DNA of 16,234 nucleotides, taken from the NCBI GenBank assembly GCA_019418525.1, contig DYBS01000030.1, positions 1 to 16,234 of the forward strand. Reading direction: 5' to 3'. Under the pieces are notes generated by a model. It was not told the origin of the DNA. It did no database searches and saw only the letters and a program-made list of their open reading frames with translations. The position numbers and the translations under genes were made by a program. Position 1 is the first letter of the stretch. Each line of letters begins with the position of its first letter. Source of the DNA: Clostridiales bacterium (GTDB lineage Bacteria > Bacillota > Clostridia > Oscillospirales > Oscillospiraceae). Positions 1 through 6,361 of the stretch are shown here, piece after piece.

Positions 1-680
1 GCCCGGGCGGCGGCGGCCCGGGCGATGGCGTAGCCCATGGTGCCGGTGGAATGGTTGGTGAGGTAGCGCACCGGGTCCAGGCTCTCCCGGGTGGGTCCGG
101 CGGTGACCAGCACCCGCAGGCCCTCCATGTCCTTCTCATGGCTCAGGGCGTGGAGCACGCTCTCCAGCAGGTCCTCGGGCTCGGGCATCTTCCCCAACCC
201 CACCGCGCCGCAGGCCAGACGCCCGGCGGCGGGGGTGAGCACCTCCCAGCCGTAGTGCCGCAGGGTGGCCAGATTATCCTGAGTCACCGGATTTTCATAC
301 ATTTTGGTATTCATGGCCGGGGCCGCGATTTTCGGGCAGTTGCAGGCCAGAACGGTGGTGGTGAGCATGTCGTCGGCGATGCCGTGGGCCAGCTTGGCCA
401 GCACGTTGGCGGTGGCCGGGGCGATGAGCACCAGGTCGGCCTGGTCGGCCAGGGCGATGTGCTCCACCTGGTAGGTGTGGTTGCGGTCAAAGGTGTCGGT
501 CACGGTCCGGTTGCCCGTCAGGTTCTCAAAGGTGAGCGGGGCGATGAATTCGGTGGCGTTTTTGGTCATGACCACCTGCACGTTGCAGTGCTGCTTGACC
601 AGCGCGGAGGCCAGCGCCGCGGCCTTATAACAGGCGATGCCGCCGGTGACGCCCAGCAGCACGGTTTTCCCTTTCAGCAT
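1..680 (-). CDS. coaBC: CoaBC, phosphopantothenoylcysteine decarboxylase / phosphopantothenate-cysteine ligase (N-terminal part, cut by window edge)
   Basis: The bifunctional flavoenzyme joins cysteine to 4'-phosphopantothenate (CoaB) and decarboxylates the product to 4'-phosphopantetheine (CoaC) in cytosolic coenzyme A synthesis. The 226 codons visible begin with ATG at 680. They hold the whole CoaC flavoprotein domain: a GVTGGIACYKAA flavin-binding loop (residues 10-21), the conserved active-site His in VEHIALAD (H74), the PAMN substrate motif (121-124) and the redox Cys of the LACG flap (C157). The CoaB domain begins near residue 187 with RVLVTAGPTRE and continues through the window's left edge, so the ligase is not seen complete. 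A GAGGG ribosome binding site lies about 8 nt before the ATG. It is divergent from the pantothenate transporter and coaX genes, which act in the same pathway. Identity is near certain; only the C-terminus is missing. Confidence 0.97.
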   Translation of the reverse strand, partial: MLKGKTVLLGVTGGIACYKAAALASALVKQHCNVQVVMTKNATEFIAPLTFENLTGNRTVTDTFDRNHTYQVEHIALADQADLVLIAPATANVLAKLAHGIADDMLTTTVLACNCPKIAAPAMNTKMYENPVTQDNLATLRHYGWEVLTPAAGRLACGAVGLGKMPEPEDLLESVLHALSHEKDMEGLRVLVTAGPTRESLDPVRYLTNHSTGTMGYAIARAAAAR

Positions 681-720
681 GGAAGGTCCCTCGATTCTGC
701 CCCGGGGGGCATTTTTCTCC

Positions 721-749
721 AGTATAACAAATTCCGCCTCCGGTGTAAA
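721..749 (-). promoter_or_regulatory. sigma-A promoter for coaBC
   Basis: On the minus strand TTTACA (744-749) and TATACT (721-726) are separated by exactly 17 bp, close to the vegetative consensus. Transcription would start near 714, giving a leader of about 34 nt before the coaBC ATG at 680. That leader contains a small GC hairpin (TGCCCC/GGGGCA, 698-711). Seen in sequence; activity is inferred. Confidence 0.8.
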
Positions 750-775
750 CGGCATGGTATAAATTTACTTTTTCC

Positions 776-804
776 TTGCAATTTGCCGCCGGACTGTCTA
801 TAAT
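776..804 (+). promoter_or_regulatory. sigma-A promoter for the ECF S-component/coaX transcript
   Basis: TTGCAA (776-781) and a perfect TATAAT (799-804) with a 17-bp spacer. The predicted start is near 811, which leaves a leader of about 134 nt before the TTG start at 945. The promoter is back to back with the coaBC promoter, and the two -35 boxes are about 26 bp apart. Confidence 0.85.
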
Positions 805-810
805 GGGGTA

Positions 811-944
811 CGGCCAGGACGCGGAAGGTCCCCGCTGTACCCGGATGGGACGGCAGGGGGCCGGACGAAGCGCCACGGGCCGTATTTTATTTTGCGCTGT
901 ATCTCCCGGAAGGAAGGGGAGAACGGCAGCAGGAGGTTTTTCAA
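811..944 (+). promoter_or_regulatory. Candidate structured 5' leader of the pantothenate-transporter operon
   Basis: This untranslated stretch is long for the window and rich in short complementary segments. GGAC/GTCC (817-820/828-831) competes with GCGG/CCGC (821-824/832-835). ACGGC/GCCGT (850-854/879-883) is followed by a T-rich run (883-893), the look of a weak intrinsic terminator. TCTCCC/GGGAGA (902-907/917-922) sits just before the ribosome binding site. It matches no riboswitch class I can recall by eye. The layout of a stem with a U-rich tail and then a hairpin next to the RBS resembles an expression platform, but no ligand core is identified. GC-rich DNA gives chance pairings, so confidence is low. 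Confidence 0.3.
931..936 (+). promoter_or_regulatory. Ribosome binding site deciding a TTG start
   Basis: AGGAGG lies 8 nt before TTG at 945-947. The next in-frame ATG is residue 19, inside conserved sequence, and has no comparable Shine-Dalgarno. The TTG is therefore the start. Confidence 0.85.
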
Positions 945-1613
945 TTGAATACGACAGCAAACGCCACTACCGTCACGCGGAGGACAAACACCAAAGACAT
1001 GGTGCTCTTGTCCATGTTCACGGCCATCATTCTGCTCATGGCCGCCACGCCCATCGGACTCATCGACCTGCCCCTCATCAAGGCCACCATCCTCCATGTC
1101 CCCGTCATCATCGGGGCCATCCTGATGGGACCCAAGAAGGGCGCCTTTCTGGGCGCGGTGTTCGGCCTGACCAGCATCGTGAAGAACACCATGGTGCCGG
1201 GAGTGCTTTCTTTTGCCTTTTCGCCCCTCATCGCCGCGCCGGGCACCCAGCACGGCAGCCCCTGGGCCCTCTTTATCTCCCTGGTGCCCCGGATGCTCAT
1301 CGGCCCCGCGGCCTGGGCGGTGTACAAACTGCTCAACCGGTTCCTGGGCCGTAAGCTGGGCCGCCGGGCCCTGTGGCTGGCCATCGCCGCCGTGGTGGGC
1401 GCGCTGGTCAACACCGGCCTTGTGATGAGCACCATCGGCATCGTGTTCCGCCAGGCCTACGCCGCCGCCAACGGCATCCCGGTGGAGGCCGTGGTGGCCA
1501 CCATCCTGGGTGTGGTGGGCACCAACGGTGTCCCGGAGGCCATCTGCGCCGCGGTCATCGTGCCGCTGGTGACCCTGCCGCTTCAGAAGGCTCTGAAGCT
1601 GGAGAACGCCTGA
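945..1613 (+). CDS. panT: ECF transporter S component, probably pantothenate-specific (PanT-like)
   Basis: Substrate-binding membrane subunit of an energy-coupling-factor vitamin transporter. It captures the vitamin in the membrane and works with a shared EcfAA'T module that is not in this window. The 222-residue protein has a short polar N-terminus, then about five or six hydrophobic segments (roughly residues 18-38, 48-66, 67-85, 105-132, 143-170 and 183-215). Features typical of the folate/pantothenate S-component group are the stretch LIDLPLIKATILHVPVI (39-55), the GPKKGAFLGAVFG loop (62-74), and the TNGVPEAI segment (193-200) near the end. Start is TTG at 945. It lies 24 bp before coaX and is divergent from coaBC, so pantothenate is the most economical substrate, but specificity is inferred from context. 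Folate or another vitamin remains possible. Confidence 0.85.
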   Translation: MNTTANATTVTRRTNTKDMVLLSMFTAIILLMAATPIGLIDLPLIKATILHVPVIIGAILMGPKKGAFLGAVFGLTSIVKNTMVPGVLSFAFSPLIAAPGTQHGSPWALFISLVPRMLIGPAAWAVYKLLNRFLGRKLGRRALWLAIAAVVGALVNTGLVMSTIGIVFRQAYAAANGIPVEAVVATILGVVGTNGVPEAICAAVIVPLVTLPLQKALKLENA

Positions 1614-1637
1614 GCACAGGAAAAAGGAGACTGGACC

Positions 1638-2411
1638 ATGATTTTAGCACTGGACGTGGGGAATACCAATACCGTGGTGGGCGGCTTTGAGGGAGACACC
1701 CTTCGCTTCAGCTTCCGGATGCAGAGCGACCGGAACAAGACGGTGGACGAGTTCGTGCTCCTCCTGCGGGGCCTGCTGGCCGAGCAGGGGGTGGACCTGG
1801 CCGCCGTGGAGGGGGGGATCCTCTCCAGCGTGGTGCCCGAGCTGCGGTATGTGCTGGGCAAGGCCATGGAGCGCCTGACCGGCAAGACCTTTCTGGTGGT
1901 GACCAACCAGATGGATCTGGGCGGCATGCAGATCAAGATGGACATTCCCGGCCAGGTGGGCGCCGACCTGCTGGTAGACGCCGCGGCGGCTCTGTCCCTC
2001 TACAAGCCCCCCATGGTCATCTTTGATATGGGCACCGCCACCACCATGTCGGTGCTGGATCGGGAGGGCAGCTACATCGGCGGCGTCATCGTGCCGGGGC
2101 TGCGCCTCTCCATGGACGCGCTGTCCAGCCGGGCGGCTCAGCTCCCCTTCATCAATCTGGAGGAGCCCCCCGCCCACCTCATCGGCAAGAACACCGTGGA
2201 CTGCATGAAGGCGGGCGCCATTTACAGCAACGCCGCCATGCTGGACGGCCTGGTGGACCGGGTGGAGGAAGAGCTGGGCGAGCCGGTGACGGTGGTCGCC
2301 ACCGGCGGCCTCATGGGCGTGGTCCTGCCGTTCTGCAAACACGAGATCCACTATGACGAGAATCTCCTGCTGCTTGGCCTGCGGGAGCTGTACCGGCGCA
2401 ATTGCCGGTAA
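1638..2411 (+). CDS. coaX: Type III pantothenate kinase
   Basis: Phosphorylates pantothenate to 4'-phosphopantothenate, the first committed step of coenzyme A synthesis. The type III enzyme is not feedback-inhibited by CoA and needs a monovalent cation (family knowledge). At 257 residues it has normal length. Visible ASKHA-fold motifs: DVGNTNT phosphate loop (6-12) with catalytic-loop Asp6, the GAD pantothenate-binding motif (108-110), FDMGTATT phosphate-2 loop (129-136), IGGVIVPG (147-154) and ATGG (221-224). The ATG at 1638 follows AAAGGAG by about 7 nt. Placed after the S-component gene in one transcript and closed by the terminator at 2420-2460. Uptake, phosphorylation (this gene) and the next two reactions (coaBC) are thus clustered. 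Confidence 0.97.
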   Translation: MILALDVGNTNTVVGGFEGDTLRFSFRMQSDRNKTVDEFVLLLRGLLAEQGVDLAAVEGGILSSVVPELRYVLGKAMERLTGKTFLVVTNQMDLGGMQIKMDIPGQVGADLLVDAAAALSLYKPPMVIFDMGTATTMSVLDREGSYIGGVIVPGLRLSMDALSSRAAQLPFINLEEPPAHLIGKNTVDCMKAGAIYSNAAMLDGLVDRVEEELGEPVTVVATGGLMGVVLPFCKHEIHYDENLLLLGLRELYRRNCR

Positions 2412-2419
2412 GACGAACC

Positions 2420-2460
2420 AAAACCGCCGGGCGGTCCATCTGGACCGCCCGGCGGTTTTT
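2420..2460. terminator. Bidirectional intrinsic terminator between coaX and the SLH gene
   Basis: A perfect 19-bp inverted repeat (2420-2438 with 2441-2459) with only TC between the arms and GC-rich in the middle. It ends in TTTTT on the plus strand and TTTT on the minus strand. It lies between the convergent stops at 2411 and 2464, so it can end both transcripts. Confidence 0.95.
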
Positions 2461-2463
2461 ATG

Positions 2464-4347
2464 TTACTGGGCCCGGGCCAGGAGGACGCGGATGCATCCG
2501 CCCTGGTTCTGGGCCTTGTCGTAGTAGCCGGTGAGCGTATAATCCCCGCCGGTGACCCGGTCCAGACTGGAGAGGTAATACTTCCCGTCGCGCACCTCGT
2601 AGACCGCCGCGTGCTCCCAGATGGTGAACTTCTGGTTGCTGTCGGTGAGGGCGGTGGAGCCGGTGACCCCGTCCAGCTTCACCTCGGTCAGGTTGGAGAT
2701 GCGGTCGGGGGCCTGAAGGGACCCCTTCACCACGCAGGGGCCGATCTTGACGCCATAGACGGTGTTGCTGGATACGATGGTACTTTCGGTGCCGTTCACA
2801 TCCACCGTATAGGTGCCCATGGTGGTCATGCCGGCGTTCACCTCGGTCACGTCGGTGAGCACGCCGTAGGTGTGCATGTCGCCGGTGACCTCCTTGAGAA
2901 TGAGCTGGTCGATCTCGCCCTGCTCATTGGTGGAGTAGTAGCGGACCACGCTGCCGCTGAGCTTCATGCCGGCCAGGCGGCTGGGGTAGACCCGGATGGC
3001 GGCGGAGTCGTCATAGGTGTCCAGAATGGCCACGTTGTCGGCCAGGGAATAGTTCCCCAGCCGCTTGCCGTCGGCGGAGACGGTTCCCTCCAGGGAGGTG
3101 GTGGTCAGGCGCTTGACCTGGACGCTGCCGCCCTCGGTGGTGACCCGCACCAGATCGCCCTCCTGGAAGCTGATGCTGGACTGGACGGGATAGGTGGCGG
3201 TGGAGCCGGTGGTGGTGATGAGGGTGACGGCCTTCTCGGTGTAGGAGTTGCCCTTCTCGTCGGTGTAGGTGTGGTTGCCCACCTGGGTGACCATGCCGTA
3301 GACCAGATTGCTGTCCGCGGTGCTGGTGTCCGAGCCAAGCACAGCCGCCGCGCCACCGCTGCGGCCCAGCAGCACCGTCACCAGGTCGCCGGTGCGGCAG
3401 GTGCCCAGATCGGAGCAGGCGTAGATGGCATCCTGGGTCTCCAGGGCGTAGGTCTGGCCGGCCACGGTGATGGAGGTGGGGGCGCTGACGTTGGGGCTCA
3501 CACTCTCCAGAGTACCGGTGACCTTCTTAGAGTAGGCCCACAGGGTGCGCATGGGCTCCGACCAGTAGACGACATCCTGGAGCTGCACGGCGCTGAGGGT
3601 GGAGGTCCGGCCGTCCCGGTAGACGGTGGCGGTGTTTACGTCAAAGGGCAGACGGCTCTGCCAGCCGCTCTCGGCCACCATGGGGCCGTCCATGGCGGAA
3701 TTCACCAGGGCCACCCGGTCCAGGGTGCCGCTGGCGTCCACCAGGTTCAGGGTGGGCTCCAGGGTGTTGAGATAAAAGCTCCCCGTCTTGGTGCGGGCGG
3801 TGAGGAGGTTGTAGAAGAGGTACAGGGCGTCCTGGCGGGTCATGGCGGAATCCTGCCCGGTGGTAATGCCCTCGTCCAGCCCCAGGCTGTGGTAGGCGGC
3901 CATCTGACCGGCGGGCCAGGCGCCGGTGAAGTCGCCCTTCTCGTAGCCCAGGAGAGTGAGAACCATGGTGACGCCCTCCGCCAGGGTGATGGGGTTGTCA
4001 GGGCGGAAGGTGCCGTCCAGATAGCCGGAGACATATCCGGCGGCCACGGCGGCCTGGACATAGGCCGCGGCCCAGTGGGTACGGGGCACGTCGGGATAGG
4101 GGGCCACGCTGGCGGCGGAGCCGGCGCTGTCCCGGTAGGGGGAGGCGGAGATGACCATGCGGGTGAACTCCGCCCGGGTGATGGTGCGCTCCAGGTGGAG
4201 GTCCCCGTTCTCATCCCCCGACATGATGTCCAGCGCGGCGAGGACCTGGGCGGCCTCGTCCTGGACGGGGGCGGCGGCCAGGGCGGAGGTACAAAGGCCC
4301 GCCGTCAGCACCAGGGCCAGAAACGCGGAGAGGATACGTTTTTTCAT
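2464..4347 (-). CDS. Secreted S-layer homology (SLH) domain wall protein, end of the efflux operon
   Basis: An exported protein of 627 residues. A classic Sec signal peptide is visible: MKKR, a hydrophobic stretch, and an ALAAA cleavage region near residues 23-25. Three SLH-type repeats follow. The second is clearest (about 84-135: YPDVPRTHWAAAYV, then GYLDGTFRPDNPIT). Degenerate repeats sit around 28-70 (with ITRAEFTRMV) and 140-182. SLH domains bind pyruvylated secondary wall polymer. From about 190 to the end it is rich in Thr, Ser, Val and Gly with alternating beta-strand patterns and no domain I recognise. The ATG at 4347 follows AAGGAG. Only 34 bp separates it from the permease gene upstream, with no terminator, so it is the last gene of the TetR-ABC operon. 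Wall location is well supported; a role in export is inferred from the operon. Confidence 0.85.
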   Translation of the reverse strand: MKKRILSAFLALVLTAGLCTSALAAAPVQDEAAQVLAALDIMSGDENGDLHLERTITRAEFTRMVISASPYRDSAGSAASVAPYPDVPRTHWAAAYVQAAVAAGYVSGYLDGTFRPDNPITLAEGVTMVLTLLGYEKGDFTGAWPAGQMAAYHSLGLDEGITTGQDSAMTRQDALYLFYNLLTARTKTGSFYLNTLEPTLNLVDASGTLDRVALVNSAMDGPMVAESGWQSRLPFDVNTATVYRDGRTSTLSAVQLQDVVYWSEPMRTLWAYSKKVTGTLESVSPNVSAPTSITVAGQTYALETQDAIYACSDLGTCRTGDLVTVLLGRSGGAAAVLGSDTSTADSNLVYGMVTQVGNHTYTDEKGNSYTEKAVTLITTTGSTATYPVQSSISFQEGDLVRVTTEGGSVQVKRLTTTSLEGTVSADGKRLGNYSLADNVAILDTYDDSAAIRVYPSRLAGMKLSGSVVRYYSTNEQGEIDQLILKEVTGDMHTYGVLTDVTEVNAGMTTMGTYTVDVNGTESTIVSSNTVYGVKIGPCVVKGSLQAPDRISNLTEVKLDGVTGSTALTDSNQKFTIWEHAAVYEVRDGKYYLSSLDRVTGGDYTLTGYYDKAQNQGGCIRVLLARAQ

Positions 4348-4381
4348 ATTCGTTGCTCCTTCTGTTCAGGGTTGCCCGGCC

Positions 4382-5596
4382 TCATTCGTAGCGCAGCGCG
4401 TCGATGGGGTTGAGGGCGGCCGCCTTGTTGGCGGGGAGATAGCCGAAGAGAACGCCGATGCCCACTGACACGCCGAAGGCGGTGGCCACCGACGAGACGG
4501 TGGGGACGGCGGTGAAGGTGACGCCGCCGCTCATGGTGGCGGAGATGAGGGTGCCCACCACGCTGGCCAGACCCACGCCCAGCAGGATGCCGATGATCCC
4601 GCCAATGGCGGAGGTGGTGCCGGCCTCGATGATGAACTGGCTGCGGATGGCCCGGCGCTTGGCGCCCAGGGACTTGCGGATGCCGATCTCCCGGGTGCGC
4701 TCGGTGACCGAGACCAGCATGATATTCATGATGCCGATGCCGCCCACCAGCAGGGAGATGGCGGCGATGGCCACCAGCACTACCATGAGGGTGTTGGTCA
4801 TGGTGTTCATGATGTCCATCATTTCAGCAGAGGTCATGACATAGTAGGCCATATCGTCCTGATAGGTCTCATAGAGCCGGGCCTCAATGAGGCCTTTGGC
4901 CACGGAGGCGGTGTCCTTGCTGGTGCTGGTAAACATGTACATGCTGGCGTCGGCAGTGTTGTTCAGCCGCAGGGCGCTGGTATAGGGTAGGTAGAGAATG
5001 TCGTCGGCGCTGCCCTCGGAGTTGTCGCCGGACTGGGCCAGGACCCCGATGACGGTGTAGGGTACACCCCCCACGGTGAGGGTCTGGCCCAGCGGGTTGC
5101 CTTGGAAATCCTGTGCCAGGTAGGAGCCGATGACGCACACATTCTGGTACCGGTCCACGTCCACAAACTTGATGAAGCGGCCCTGGCCCAGGGTTTCGCC
5201 GTTCATGGTGCTGCCCCGGTCGCTGAGGAAGGCCTCAGACACCCCGGTGATGCGGGTGCGCTCAAATTCGGTGGAGTTGTGGTATATCTTGGCCTGCACA
5301 CTCACATAGGGGGTCATGCCGGAGAGGTACTGGGGGTATTTCTCCACCAGCTCCTCCATGTCGTCGGGGCTGATGGAGCGGGAGCTGCCGTCCACATAGA
5401 AGAGCTGGACCTGGACCAGATTGGCCCCCAGCTTTTCGAACTGCTCGTTCATCATTACCTGCATGCCGTTGCCCAGGCTGGTGATGACGATGACAGCGGC
5501 GACGCCGATGATGATGCCCAGCATAGTCAGAATGGCCCGCATCTTGCTGGTGGCCAGGGATTTCAGAGCCAGACGAAAGGACTGGGAGATGTTCAT
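4382..5596 (-). CDS. MacB-type ABC transporter permease (FtsX/MacB family)
   Basis: A membrane subunit of an ABC exporter, 404 residues, without a fused ATPase. It has the four-helix MacB/LolC plan. One N-terminal helix (about 22-43) is followed by a large extracellular MacB periplasmic-core-like domain (about 45-265). Three C-terminal helices follow (about 271-296, 324-352 and 367-388). Hallmarks are GIIIGVAAVIVITSLGNG after helix 1, ERTREIGIRKSLGA in the cytosolic coupling loop (299-312), and the final LNPIDALRYE. The start codon overlaps the ATPase stop by 4 bp (ATGA), indicating translational coupling. MacB-type pumps are mechanotransmitters that act on substrates outside the membrane (drugs, peptides, lipids). 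The substrate here cannot be told from sequence. Confidence 0.93.
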   Translation of the reverse strand: MNISQSFRLALKSLATSKMRAILTMLGIIIGVAAVIVITSLGNGMQVMMNEQFEKLGANLVQVQLFYVDGSSRSISPDDMEELVEKYPQYLSGMTPYVSVQAKIYHNSTEFERTRITGVSEAFLSDRGSTMNGETLGQGRFIKFVDVDRYQNVCVIGSYLAQDFQGNPLGQTLTVGGVPYTVIGVLAQSGDNSEGSADDILYLPYTSALRLNNTADASMYMFTSTSKDTASVAKGLIEARLYETYQDDMAYYVMTSAEMMDIMNTMTNTLMVVLVAIAAISLLVGGIGIMNIMLVSVTERTREIGIRKSLGAKRRAIRSQFIIEAGTTSAIGGIIGILLGVGLASVVGTLISATMSGGVTFTAVPTVSSVATAFGVSVGIGVLFGYLPANKAAALNPIDALRYE

Positions 5597-6357
5597 GCCC
5601 GCGCCTCCTCTTTAAAGCCCTCCGACGGCTCCAGTTCGCCGGAGACGGTGGGCTGCACCACCGCCCGGGGGTCGCTGGCGTCGCCGTCGTAGATGATCTT
5701 GCCGTCCTGGAGGCGGACGATCCGTTTGGCCTGGACGGCGATGGAGTTGTCGTGGGTGATAAGCACCACCGTGTCCCCCTCCTGGTTGAGCTTTTTGAGG
5801 AAGCCCAGCACCTCCCGCCCGGTGCGGGAGTCCAGGGCGCCGGTGGGCTCGTCGGCGAGAATCACTGAGGGGCTGCCCGCCAGGGCCCGGGCGATGGACA
5901 CCCGCTGCTGCTGGCCGCCGGAGAGCTGGCTGGGGAGGTTCTTGCACTTGGCGGCCAGGCCCACCCGCTCCAGGGCGGCCAGAGCCCGCTGCCGCCGCTG
6001 GGAGGAGGAGAGCCCCGCGTACAGCAGGGGCAGCTCCACGTTTTCCAGCACGTTCAGCTTGGGAATGAGGTTGTACTGCTGGAAGATAAAGCCCAGCATC
6101 TTGTTGCGGATCTCGGCCTGCTGGTCATCATCCATGGTGGACACGTCCACGCCCCCCAGGCGGTAGGTGCCGCTGGTGGGCACGTCCAGACAGCCGATGA
6201 TGTTCATGGCGGTGGATTTGCCCGAGCCGGACTGGCCCACGATGGCCACGAACTCCCCTGGATCGATGGTCAGGTTGATGCCGTCCAGAGCGTGGACGGT
6301 CTCCGTGCCCATCTGGTAGATCTTATAGAGATTCTTCAGCTCGATGAGGTGTTCCAA
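5593..6357 (-). CDS. ABC transporter ATP-binding protein (MacB/LolD family)
   Basis: Cytosolic nucleotide-binding subunit that drives the adjacent permease, 254 residues. All motifs are intact: Walker A GQSGSGKST (41-49), Q-loop FQQ (92-94), signature LSGGQ (145-149), Walker B VILADE (165-170) with the catalytic Glu170, and the H-loop His202. A GxLDxxT-like D-loop follows Walker B. The C-terminal tail (about 225-254) is acidic and extra to the core fold. The start is TTG at 6357, chosen because GGAGGC sits 7 nt upstream and the next Met (residue 16) would cut strand 1. It begins 4 bp after the adaptor stop and overlaps the permease start. Confidence 0.95.
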   Translation of the reverse strand: MEHLIELKNLYKIYQMGTETVHALDGINLTIDPGEFVAIVGQSGSGKSTAMNIIGCLDVPTSGTYRLGGVDVSTMDDDQQAEIRNKMLGFIFQQYNLIPKLNVLENVELPLLYAGLSSSQRRQRALAALERVGLAAKCKNLPSQLSGGQQQRVSIARALAGSPSVILADEPTGALDSRTGREVLGFLKKLNQEGDTVVLITHDNSIAVQAKRIVRLQDGKIIYDGDASDPRAVVQPTVSGELEPSEGFKEEARA

Positions 6358-6361
6358 GGGA

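Noticed and set aside
698..711. TGCCCC/GGGGCA hairpin followed by TTTTT on the plus strand as a terminator
   Set aside because: No plus-strand transcript reaches it, and on the minus strand it lies in the coaBC leader without a following T-run. Probably incidental.
51..803. A 250-codon plus-strand open frame over coaBC
   Set aside because: The minus strand encodes CoaBC with all CoaC motifs, and this frame runs through both divergent promoters.
2353..4413. A 686-codon open frame on the plus strand opposite the SLH gene
   Set aside because: Its protein is a Gly/Ala/His/Val-rich shadow with no domain, while the minus strand encodes a signal peptide, SLH repeats and a good ribosome binding site. 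Long antisense frames are common in GC-rich genes.
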